Below are positions 1 through 6,036 of a stretch of DNA of 17,212 bases, in pieces; within the stretch, counting starts at the first letter, position 1; every line of letters begins with the position of its first letter. Below the pieces are notes generated by a model. That model saw only the letters and a program-made list of their open reading frames with translations, did not search any database and was not told the origin of the DNA. Location: NCBI GenBank assembly GCA_944325615.1, contig CALVAU010000195.1:1-17212 (forward strand), read 5' to 3'. A program made the position numbers and the translations under genes. This DNA comes from Candidatus Gastranaerophilales bacterium. GTDB taxonomy: Bacteria > Cyanobacteriota > Vampirovibrionia > Gastranaerophilales > Gastranaerophilaceae.

Positions 1-427
1 AAACATTTTTACAGACCCGCAAAAACCGCTTAAAGTTGAATCAAAAATTTATGAATTCAACAATCCTGACAAAAATTCTTTAATTTTTCTCACAACAAAC
101 TTTGCTCTTACATTTTTCGCAGTAGCAAACGAACTTGAGAATTTAAAACAATCTTCATATTTAATAGTAACCCCAGCTGACGGGATGAGCGTATTGACAG
201 CTTGGTCCGCTGAAAAATTTACTGCACAAATGGTTGTCAAAACTCTTAAAAAATACGACTTTGCATCAAAAGTTAATAATAAAAAAATAATAATCCCCGG
301 ACTTCTGGCTCACATGCAAAAAGAATTGCAAACAGAAATAAATAACGCAGGACTTGATTTTGAAATCGTAATCGGCACAATTGATGCATGCGATATTGCC
401 GAATTTGTGAAAAATTTTAAATACTAA
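1..427 (+). CDS. acsC: Corrinoid/iron-sulfur protein large (gamma) subunit of the acetyl-CoA synthase complex, C-terminal fragment
   Basis: The frame is open from base 2, so the gene begins outside the window; about 141 C-terminal residues are visible. In the family this subunit carries the corrinoid that passes a methyl group from methyltetrahydrofolate to acetyl-CoA synthase in the Wood-Ljungdahl pathway, in the cytoplasm. What I recognise is the C-terminal cobamide-binding part: a LIFLTTNFALTFFAV stretch, then GMSVLTAWSAEKFT, then KKIIIPGLLA and an ending of the type VIGTIDACDIAEFVKNF, which corresponds to the family's IPG..A and VGPREA..IP.FLK segments. There is no C-terminal membrane segment, which argues against the related mercury-methylation protein HgcA. 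The iron-sulfur N-terminus is outside the window, so intactness cannot be judged. A 130-base gap separates it from the flagellar operon on the same strand; no clear terminator is visible there. Confidence 0.72.
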   Translation, partial: NIFTDPQKPLKVESKIYEFNNPDKNSLIFLTTNFALTFFAVANELENLKQSSYLIVTPADGMSVLTAWSAEKFTAQMVVKTLKKYDFASKVNNKKIIIPGLLAHMQKELQTEINNAGLDFEIVIGTIDACDIAEFVKNFKY

Positions 428-477
428 TAAACTTATTTTTGCTATTTCCTAAAATTTCATTAAAATACATTACAAAG

Positions 478-507
478 TTGAAATGTAGTGAAAAAAGATA
501 CTATACT
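478..507 (+). promoter_or_regulatory. Candidate sigma-70 promoter of the flagellar operon
   Basis: TTGAAA at 478-483 and TATACT at 502-507 are separated by 18 bases and lie in the gap between the acsC-like gene and the switch-protein gene. Predicted transcription start is near 514, giving a leader of about 44 bases. Both boxes match the consensus at five of six positions. It reads as a housekeeping-type promoter; I saw no sigma-54 or sigma-28 type boxes. Confidence 0.5.
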
Positions 508-557
508 GTATTAGAGGGAAATTATACATCTTAGTTTTAGAGGAATAGCCATAGACA

Positions 558-1778
558 ATGGAAAATATATTAAAGGCACTTGAACATACCAAAATACCGG
601 TTACCGACAATTTGTATGAGGAATATGACTGGTTTAAAAAAGTGTTCCCTATTGCGGGACAGAAATCTCTTGACGGCTTTTTCCTACCCGGATTCAGATG
701 TGAGCTCATTGCAGTGAGCAAGAATATAAACCTTTTAATGACAAAAGAAGCTTATTTTGTTACAAAAATAAGAATTGATAAATTATATGATATGTTCTTC
801 AGAATATCCGAAAAAACAGTCGGAATGCTTCTGGAAAAAGGTCTTGGCAGACCGAATAGAAGTTTCAATATAAACCGCATGACAGACTTGGAAGGCGAAG
901 TTTTGACTGCGTTTAATGATTACATGTTTAGAATTATGGCTAAGTTCCTCACCCCAACCCCAGTTGTAAACATTAAACGTACAAATTTTGATATGATTCA
1001 TCTGACATTCCTGATAAAAAATAAAGAAGACGGAAATGTCGGAAAATTTATCATTTCGCTGCCTTCTGTCAGACTTGAAGCTAATAAAGTAATTGCCAAA
1101 GAAGACAAATTTGAGTTTTCAGACTTTTACCAATGCACCATTCCGGCTAAAATCCAAATCGGTTCAACTAGATTTACGGTAAAAGAAATGAAAGGGCTTG
1201 AGCCTGAAGATATAATTTTACTTGAAAACAGCCGTCTGGATCAGATGAAATTTATAATGAAGGACTACGAAAAAGATTTTAAAATTAACCCCAACATGGG
1301 ACTTGAATATCCGCTTGACGGGGACGGAGGAGATAAAATGAGTGGAGAAAATACCGAAAATAACAACTTATGGGACAGTATCGAAGTCGATATGTATGCA
1401 GAATTCGATCCCGTAAAGATTACTCTCGGCAATTTAAAAAGAATAGAACAGGGACTTGTTGTTGATATAGCAGCGTTATACGATAACAAAATTACGCTTC
1501 GTGTAGAAAACAAAGTCATAGGACATGGTGAACTTGTAATTATAAATGACAGATACGGAGTAAAAATTTCAGATATAGTACAAGGCGGTCAACAAGAAGT
1601 AGAAGATATGCAACAGGCAATGCAGCAAGGTCAGCCGATGCCTCAACAAAACTTTAATGAGCCCATGCCAGCAGCTTCAAATTCTAATGAGCCTATGCCA
1701 GTCCAAGAGCCGCAAGCAGCTAATGAAGAAGATGAATTCGATTACAGCGACTTTGAACTTGAAGATGAAGATCTTTAG
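558..1778 (+). CDS. FliM/FliN-type flagellar switch (C-ring) protein with two SpoA domains
   Basis: A 406-residue protein, the first gene of a fliO-fliP-fliQ-fliR cluster. Residues about 190-245 (CTIPAKIQIGSTRF onwards) and about 272-340 (VDMYAEFDPVKITLG to DRYGVKISDI) each resemble a SpoA/FliN C-terminal domain, the unit that builds the rotor C-ring. Two SpoA domains in one chain is the layout of injectisome SctQ proteins (YscQ, SpaO) rather than of ordinary FliM or FliN. The N-terminal 190 residues do not show FliM's CheY-binding peptide (a DEIDALL-type motif); a short TDLEGEV stretch recalls the FliM middle domain. The tail (341-406) is Gln/Pro-rich with two NEPMP copies, then very acidic. 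The ATG at 558 is forced, since an in-frame TAG sits at 552-554, but its GAGGA site is about 13 bases away, a poor spacing. A much better internal start exists at 1338 (separate entry). The neighbours, FliO above all, point to a flagellum. Confidence 0.8.
   Translation: MENILKALEHTKIPVTDNLYEEYDWFKKVFPIAGQKSLDGFFLPGFRCELIAVSKNINLLMTKEAYFVTKIRIDKLYDMFFRISEKTVGMLLEKGLGRPNRSFNINRMTDLEGEVLTAFNDYMFRIMAKFLTPTPVVNIKRTNFDMIHLTFLIKNKEDGNVGKFIISLPSVRLEANKVIAKEDKFEFSDFYQCTIPAKIQIGSTRFTVKEMKGLEPEDIILLENSRLDQMKFIMKDYEKDFKINPNMGLEYPLDGDGGDKMSGENTENNNLWDSIEVDMYAEFDPVKITLGNLKRIEQGLVVDIAALYDNKITLRVENKVIGHGELVIINDRYGVKISDIVQGGQQEVEDMQQAMQQGQPMPQQNFNEPMPAASNSNEPMPVQEPQAANEEDEFDYSDFELEDEDL
1338..1778 (+). CDS. 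Predicted FliN-like short product from an internal start in the switch-protein gene
   Basis: An in-frame ATG at 1338 (residue 261 of the full protein) is preceded by GGAGGAGAT at 1326-1334, one base off the ideal GGAGGTGAT Shine-Dalgarno, with a good short spacing. It is the strongest ribosome-binding site in the flagellar operon. Translation from here would give 146 residues: a short linker, the second SpoA domain and the acidic tail, which is about the size of a free-standing FliN. In injectisomes, SctQ genes such as spaO and yscQ are known to make a C-terminal SpoA product from an internal start, and that product is needed for assembly. The site is seen in the sequence; its use is inferred from that precedent. 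Confidence 0.6.
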   Translation: MSGENTENNNLWDSIEVDMYAEFDPVKITLGNLKRIEQGLVVDIAALYDNKITLRVENKVIGHGELVIINDRYGVKISDIVQGGQQEVEDMQQAMQQGQPMPQQNFNEPMPAASNSNEPMPVQEPQAANEEDEFDYSDFELEDEDL

Positions 1779-1804
1779 TTTTAGTTAAAAATAAGGAATA
1801 GACT

Positions 1805-2296
1805 ATGGGAAGTTATATTTTAAATTTTACGGTATATACAATGGCAATGTGCGGATTAATATTTTTCGCATTATTTGTGTATAAAAAATTTGCTGATGGC
1901 GGAATGTATTCAAAAAAATCAAAATTTTTGAATATTGAAGATACCATGGCTATTGGCCCTAGAAAAACTCTTTATGTGATAAGAGCAGGTCATGAAAAAT
2001 TTCTCATAGCCGGTGATGCGGATAAAACAACTCTAATCTCAAAACTTGATATGACAGTTGATAATTCTCAAAACTTTGAAGCTCAAATGCAACAAGTACA
2101 AATTCAACCTCAAAAAATTAAAAATTATTCTGATATAACAGAATCTCATCAGACAACTAAAATTGAAAGTTATAAAGAAAATACAAATTTTAAAGGTATA
2201 GATGACTTGCCGCAGATTGTAGATTTCCCGCAAAAAAATAAAGCAAGAAAATCAGAAAACGTAATCAAAAGTATGATTTCAAAAGTGAAAGAATAA
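1805..2296 (+). CDS. fliO: Flagellar export apparatus assembly protein FliO
   Basis: A 163-residue protein with one membrane segment at about residues 4-28 (ILNFTVYTMAMCGLIFFALF) followed by a small beta-rich cytoplasmic domain. The stretch from LNIEDTMAIGPRKTLYVIRAG to FLIAGDADKTTLISKLD follows the FliO pattern (lGpr..l.vv..g...LiG......lL..l). FliO helps assemble the FliP/FliR core of the flagellar type III export gate in the inner membrane. It has no injectisome counterpart, so its presence identifies the cluster as flagellar. The C-terminal 70 residues are Gln/Lys/Asn-rich and not recognisable. The start has an AAGG at 1793-1796, eight bases before the ATG; the gene lies 26 bases after the switch-protein gene and 10 before fliP. 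Confidence 0.78.
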   Translation: MGSYILNFTVYTMAMCGLIFFALFVYKKFADGGMYSKKSKFLNIEDTMAIGPRKTLYVIRAGHEKFLIAGDADKTTLISKLDMTVDNSQNFEAQMQQVQIQPQKIKNYSDITESHQTTKIESYKENTNFKGIDDLPQIVDFPQKNKARKSENVIKSMISKVKE

Positions 2297-2306
2297 GGAA
2301 TAAATA

Positions 2307-2945
2307 ATGGATGCAATAAAAGATATAAATCCAATAATTCAAATGCTTATCGTAATGACGGTATTTTCACTTTTGCCGTTTGTTTTTTGCTGTATGACAA
2401 GCTTTTTGAGATTCGTAATCGTATTTTCAATGCTTAAAACAGCAATGGGAACTCAACAGGTGCCGCCATCAATCGTAATCATAGGGCTTTCTATGATTTT
2501 AACGTTTTTCACAATGGGATCAACATTCCAAAGAATGTATGAAATGGGAAGCGTGCCATATAAGCAAAATCAAAATATCGTTCTTGCAATAAATGAAGGC
2601 TCGAAACCGTTAAAAGAGTTTATGATGAAACAAACGAGAGAATCGGATTTAGCATTTTTCGTTGAGTTGTCTCAAAAAACCCCGCCAAAATCACCGGAGG
2701 AAATAACCATCTGGCAAGTAGCTCCGGCATTTATTATAAGCGAATTAAAAACAGCTTTTGAAATCGGATTTATAATATTTGTACCGTTTATTGTACTCGA
2801 CTTGGTTGTTGCAAATATCTTGCTTGCTCTCGGTATGTTTATGTTATCTCCGACAATTATTTCACTGCCGTTCAAGCTGTTGATATTTATCGCAGTAGAT
2901 GGCTGGGCCTTAATTGTTCAAGGACTTGTTACAAGTTACAACTAA
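2307..2945 (+). CDS. fliP: Flagellar type III export gate protein FliP
   Basis: A 212-residue integral membrane protein that, with FliQ and FliR, forms the helical export gate inside the basal body. Family signatures are strong: TSFLRFVIVFSMLKTAMGTQQ near the N-terminus, then KPLKEFMMKQTRESDLAFF in the middle, and PAFIISELKTAFEIGF followed by LDLVVANILLALGM and SLPFKLLIFIAVDGW near the C-terminus. The KPLxEFMxKQTRE form is the flagellar one rather than the injectisome SctR one. It starts directly at the first gate helix and lacks the cleavable signal peptide of enterobacterial FliP. AAGGAA at 2295-2300 overlaps the fliO stop codon, which suggests translational coupling. Confidence 0.95.
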   Translation: MDAIKDINPIIQMLIVMTVFSLLPFVFCCMTSFLRFVIVFSMLKTAMGTQQVPPSIVIIGLSMILTFFTMGSTFQRMYEMGSVPYKQNQNIVLAINEGSKPLKEFMMKQTRESDLAFFVELSQKTPPKSPEEITIWQVAPAFIISELKTAFEIGFIIFVPFIVLDLVVANILLALGMFMLSPTIISLPFKLLIFIAVDGWALIVQGLVTSYN

Positions 2946-2965
2946 ATAAAAAGGAAACAAAAATT

Positions 2966-3460
2966 ATGATGGAAGTATTAGCAGAATATTTATCAAAAGG
3001 ATTTATCGTAATGCTTACGATATCAATGCCTTGCGTACTTGTTGCTGCAGGCATAGGTCTTGTGGTAGGTATTTTGCAGGCTGTAACGCAGGTACAAGAA
3101 CAAACTATTGCAGCCGCTCCGAAAATTTTGGGGGTATTCCTTGTAATAATAATCGGCGGTTTTGGCTTTATCAGAATGCTTACAAACCTTTTTTATGAAG
3201 GAATGGCTCTCGCCTTTAACGGTGTAAGCAAAAATGACAGCTATGTTTTATCTGGCGATTATTATAAATACACAGTACCGTTTCAGGGAGAATTAAAAAA
3301 CAACAACCTTAATCATACCGGAGATATTGATTATATAATGCGTCACCCCGGACAAATACCTTTTATCAACAACCAAGAAAGACTCAGAGATTCAAGAACA
3401 AACAGAATGCCAAATCCGCAGCCTGACTTCACTGAAACAACAACTATTTTAGGGAGATAA
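2966..3460 (+). CDS. fliQ: Flagellar export gate protein FliQ with a long C-terminal extension
   Basis: Residues 1 to about 92 form a normal FliQ: two membrane helices (GFIVMLTISMPCVLVAAGIG and ILGVFLVIIIGGFGFIRML) around the family loop LQAVTQVQEQTIAAAPK. FliQ is usually about 90 residues, but this protein is 164. The extra 70 or so residues are hydrophilic, rich in Asn, Arg, Pro and Tyr, with no membrane segment, and end in TETTTILGR. No stop codon, frameshift or second ribosome-binding site divides the two parts, so the tail is a genuine in-frame addition. Its function is unknown. AAGGA lies at 2951-2955; a second ATG follows immediately at 2969. fliR starts eight bases after the stop. Confidence 0.93.
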   Translation: MMEVLAEYLSKGFIVMLTISMPCVLVAAGIGLVVGILQAVTQVQEQTIAAAPKILGVFLVIIIGGFGFIRMLTNLFYEGMALAFNGVSKNDSYVLSGDYYKYTVPFQGELKNNNLNHTGDIDYIMRHPGQIPFINNQERLRDSRTNRMPNPQPDFTETTTILGR

Positions 3461-3468
3461 ATCATTAA

Positions 3469-4251
3469 ATGGATCTAATATATGCTGAATTAATGAAAAT
3501 GTTTCCAATATTAAATACAGCATTAGCATCAGGGATTTATGTTTTTGCAAGACTTATGGGATTTTTCAGATTTGCTCCCGTATTTAACAAAAAAGAAATT
3601 CCGGGGATGATTAAAATTTGTCTTGCGCTTTTATTTACAATTATTATGACACCGTTTCTAAGACCGGATACAATGGCAGGAACTCAAGACTCTTTTGTAT
3701 TGTCTATTCTTTTAAATTTTGCAGTAGGCGCGATGATAGGATATCTTGCACAGTTGATACTTCTTGCAGTTGATGCAGGTGCAGATATGATAAACATGCA
3801 AATGGGTCTATCTTCAGCAATGGTACTGGATCCGACAACATCAAGTCAGGTATCTATTTTGACAAGAATTATGTCATTATTGGGAGTTCTAATTTTTATG
3901 CACATAGGCGGTGTATATTGGCTAATCAGAGCCCTACTTAGAAGTTTTGAAATATTTCCGCTGTTTGCAACTTCAATTCCGCTAAAAGAACTTGTAAATA
4001 TGGATTATTTGATTAAAATGAGTTCAAATGTTCTTTTTATGGGACTGCAAATTGCATCCCCGGTACTTTTAGCGACACTCGGTCAAGACATAATTTTAGG
4101 CGTAATTTCTAAGACAGCTCCTCAGGTAAACGTTTTCCAATTGAGTTTCTTATTTAAACCAGTATTTGGAGCTGCAATTATGGTATGGATTTTGCCAATG
4201 CTTTTGAACGTAATTTCTGATTACTTTACAACTTACGCAAATATATTTTAA
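3469..4251 (+). CDS. fliR: Flagellar export gate protein FliR
   Basis: A 260-residue polytopic membrane protein of normal FliR length, last gene of the operon. It has the family segment FARLMGFFRFAPVFNKKEIPG, followed by ICLALLFTIIMTPFL and NFAVGAMIGYLAQLILLAVDAGADMINMQMGL (read in two parts), then the QVSILTRIM loop and a C-terminal IVLGVISKTAPQVNVF-like region (here IILGVISKTAPQVNVFQLSF). FliR caps the FliP5-FliQ4-FliR1 gate. AGGGAG at 3450-3455, overlapping the fliQ end, is the likely ribosome-binding site, with rather long spacing to the ATG. FlhB and FlhA, which often follow FliR, are not here; hemW follows instead. Confidence 0.94.
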   Translation: MDLIYAELMKMFPILNTALASGIYVFARLMGFFRFAPVFNKKEIPGMIKICLALLFTIIMTPFLRPDTMAGTQDSFVLSILLNFAVGAMIGYLAQLILLAVDAGADMINMQMGLSSAMVLDPTTSSQVSILTRIMSLLGVLIFMHIGGVYWLIRALLRSFEIFPLFATSIPLKELVNMDYLIKMSSNVLFMGLQIASPVLLATLGQDIILGVISKTAPQVNVFQLSFLFKPVFGAAIMVWILPMLLNVISDYFTTYANIF

Positions 4252-4258
4252 TCAAGCC

Positions 4259-4268
4259 ATGATATAAT
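4259..4268 (+). promoter_or_regulatory. Extended -10 promoter of hemW
   Basis: TG at 4260-4261, one base, then TATAAT at 4263-4268: a perfect extended -10 element starting eight bases after the fliR stop. No convincing -35 box lies 17 bases upstream, which extended -10 promoters tolerate. The expected start of transcription, seven bases after the box, is base 4275, the A of the hemW ATG. The same ten bases, ATGATATAAT, occur again at 9078-9087. Confidence 0.6.
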
Positions 4269-4274
4269 CTTTTT

Positions 4275-5357
4275 ATGGTAGAAAGTGCTTACATTCATAT
4301 ACCATTTTGCAGGCAAAAGTGCTATTACTGCTCTTTTGTATCTTTTCCAATGCCTGAATTGATAGAGGAATATTTGATTGCACTTGAGAAAGAAATAAAA
4401 CATTTTTATAAAGCAGAAAAACTAAAAACTTTATATCTTGGAGGCGGAACTCCTTCACTTTTGAAACCCAAGCAGGTAGAAAAAATTTTATCTCCGTTCA
4501 ATATTTCAGCTGAAACCGAAATTACTATGGAATTAAATCCTGAACATATTGACAAAAAATACCTCTCAGATTTAAAAAAAATCGGTATAAACCGACTCAG
4601 CATAGGATGTCAAAGTTTTGATGAAAAGATTTTAAAGCTGATTGGCAGAAAACATTCACCAAATGATGTTGAATTTGTAGTCAAAACAGCTCAAGATTGC
4701 GGCTTTGAAAACATAAGTCTTGATTTTATATACGGACTTCCAGATCAAACCATAGATAGTTTTTTAAAAGATTTAGAAAGCGCAAAAAACTTAGATATCC
4801 AGCATATTTCACTATATGGTCTTAAAATAGAAGAAAACTGCTACTTCTTTAAAAATCCGCCCAAAAATATAGCTGATGAAGATTTGCAAGCTGATATGTA
4901 TTTGGGTGCAATTTCTGCTCTATCAGATTTTGAGCACTATGAAATAAGTAATTTTGCTAAAAAAGGTTTCCACTCCCGCCATAACCTGAACTATTGGAAC
5001 AACACAAACTACTATGGATTTGGAGTTGCAGCCCATGGATATGTTGGAAAAATTCGATATTCAAATCAAGAAAATATAAAAAACTACCTTCAAAATCCGC
5101 CTAAAAAAAAATCAGAACATCTTCTTAGCTCACAAGAAGAATTAGAAGAAGAAATATTTTTAGGTTTTAGAAAACTTTCAGGCATTGACACTGAAAAAAT
5201 AAACAAAAAATTCAATATAGATTTTGAAAAAAAATATTCAAACATTCTAAAAAAATATCAAATGAGCGGTCATATAAACAAAACAAAATCAGGCTACTGT
5301 CTGTCAGACAATGGAATTTTATTGAGCAACCTGATTTTATCGGAATTTTTGGAATAA
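4275..5357 (+). CDS. hemW: HemW-type radical SAM protein (heme chaperone, formerly called oxygen-independent coproporphyrinogen oxidase-like)
   Basis: A 360-residue cytoplasmic radical SAM protein. The iron-sulfur cluster motif CX3CX2C is at C12, C16 and C19 in YIHIPFCRQKCYYC; the fourth Cys that HemN has (CX3CX2CXC) is missing, since S20-F21 follow, so this is HemW. YLGGGTPSLL is the SAM-binding glycine motif, and LDFIYGLPDQT and ISLYGLKIE are further family segments. The C-terminal 80 residues match the HemN_C domain (EEIFLGFRKLSGID). HemW binds heme and is thought to deliver it to membrane cytochromes; it does not make protoporphyrin. There is no Shine-Dalgarno upstream and the -10 box ends six bases before the ATG, so the mRNA looks leaderless. 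The stop codon lies in the left arm of the terminator. Confidence 0.9.
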   Translation: MVESAYIHIPFCRQKCYYCSFVSFPMPELIEEYLIALEKEIKHFYKAEKLKTLYLGGGTPSLLKPKQVEKILSPFNISAETEITMELNPEHIDKKYLSDLKKIGINRLSIGCQSFDEKILKLIGRKHSPNDVEFVVKTAQDCGFENISLDFIYGLPDQTIDSFLKDLESAKNLDIQHISLYGLKIEENCYFFKNPPKNIADEDLQADMYLGAISALSDFEHYEISNFAKKGFHSRHNLNYWNNTNYYGFGVAAHGYVGKIRYSNQENIKNYLQNPPKKKSEHLLSSQEELEEEIFLGFRKLSGIDTEKINKKFNIDFEKKYSNILKKYQMSGHINKTKSGYCLSDNGILLSNLILSEFLE

Positions 5358-5388
5358 AAAACCGCTTTTATATAAAAAGCGGTTTTTT
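5356..5388. terminator. Bidirectional intrinsic terminator between hemW and the convergent small gene
   Basis: Arms AAAAAACCGCTTTT (5356-5369) and AAAAGCGGTTTTTT (5375-5388) are fully complementary around an ATATA loop, with a T run on the right and an A run on the left. It can end transcription from hemW (plus) and from the gene at 5421-5855 (minus). The hemW stop codon (5355-5357) overlaps its left edge. Confidence 0.9.
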
Positions 5389-5420
5389 AATTATTAATTA
5401 TCTTTTATAAACTAAGAAAC

Positions 5421-5855
5421 TTATTCTGATACTTGTGTTGCATTTTCTGCGGCTTTTTCTGCTTTTTTAGCAAACCATTTTCCAAGTGTAGCATCGTAAG
5501 ATTTTTTAGCTGATTCACCAAATTTATAAACATAATCTTTCAATTTAGCACCCCAGCCTGCACCTTCAACACCCTCTGCTAACTGCCAAGATTTCATTTT
5601 ACCTTTGCCTACTGCTACTCCAAGTCCTGCCCAAAGTAGGAACAAACCTGCAACTATGCCGCCGATAATTGCACCTGTATGCTTTTTTTCACCATCTTCT
5701 GCTGCAGCAGTTGATAAATCAACTTTATCCCCTTCAGGAGCTGATTGAGCCGGTGCTTGCGCAGGAGCAGCATTTGAAAATTTTCCCGGATCATTAATTA
5801 AATTACCTAAATCTTTATCACCGCGAAAACTAACACTTGAAACAGAACTTATCAT
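5421..5855 (-). CDS. Small single-TM protein with an SSVSFRG N-terminus, function unknown
   Basis: A 144-residue protein. It opens with MISSVSSVSFRGD, a style I associate with small proteins of Gastranaerophilales. Then comes an Ala/Pro/Gln-rich linker (PAQAPAQSAPEG) and one Gly/Ala-rich membrane segment at about residues 60-83 (TGAIIGGIVAGLFLLWAGLG). The last 60 residues are Lys/Ala-rich and probably helical (KKSYDATLGKWFAKKAEKAAENA). There is no cleavable signal peptide and no known domain. The start is secure: upstream on the minus strand AAGGAGG is followed by TTTTCTC and the ATG, the best ribosome-binding site outside the switch gene. It is divergent from the large gene at 6037 across a 181-base gap and convergent with hemW. 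Confidence 0.8.
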   Translation of the reverse strand: MISSVSSVSFRGDKDLGNLINDPGKFSNAAPAQAPAQSAPEGDKVDLSTAAAEDGEKKHTGAIIGGIVAGLFLLWAGLGVAVGKGKMKSWQLAEGVEGAGWGAKLKDYVYKFGESAKKSYDATLGKWFAKKAEKAAENATQVSE

Positions 5856-5949
5856 GAGAAAACCTCCTTATAAAAATATTACACACTTTTCTTTTTAACA
5901 CTAAAATAAAAACCTGAACAATTTTAATTTTGTCTCAAACAGAGTTTTT

Positions 5950-5977
5950 TTACAAGATTTGTTACAAAAGTTTACAA
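5950..5977. repeat. Three TTACAA repeats in the divergent promoter region
   Basis: TTACAA occurs at 5950-5955, 5962-5967 and 5972-5977, spaced 12 and 10 bases, close to one helical turn, between the divergent genes at 5855 and 6037. Such phasing would suit a regulator binding on one face of the DNA. The region is AT-rich, so chance is possible. No confident -35/-10 pair for the plus-strand operon was found nearby; TATTAT at 6014-6019 is the best -10 candidate but has no matching -35. Confidence 0.3.
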
Positions 5978-6036
5978 AAATATTGGAATATTTTCAATTC
6001 CCGTGTCATCTTATATTATGTAGGGAGGAAATTAAG

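Noticed and set aside
1..427. HgcA (mercury methylation corrinoid protein)
   Set aside because: The visible C-terminus has no membrane helices and ends like the acetyl-CoA synthase subunit; HgcA continues into a membrane domain.
466..487. Small inverted repeat TACATT/AATGTA before the flagellar operon as an operator
   Set aside because: Only six base pairs in AT-rich sequence and overlapping the -35 box; not distinguishable from chance.
558..4251. Reading the cluster as a non-flagellar type III secretion injectisome because of the two-SpoA switch protein
   Set aside because: A FliO homologue is present and the FliP middle segment (KPLKEFMMKQTRE) is of the flagellar type; neither is expected in an injectisome.
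5959..6036. Longer N-terminus (26 more residues) for the large membrane protein
   Set aside because: The ATG at 5959 has no ribosome-binding site, while GGGAGG sits eight bases before the ATG at 6037; the extra residues also have an unrelated composition.
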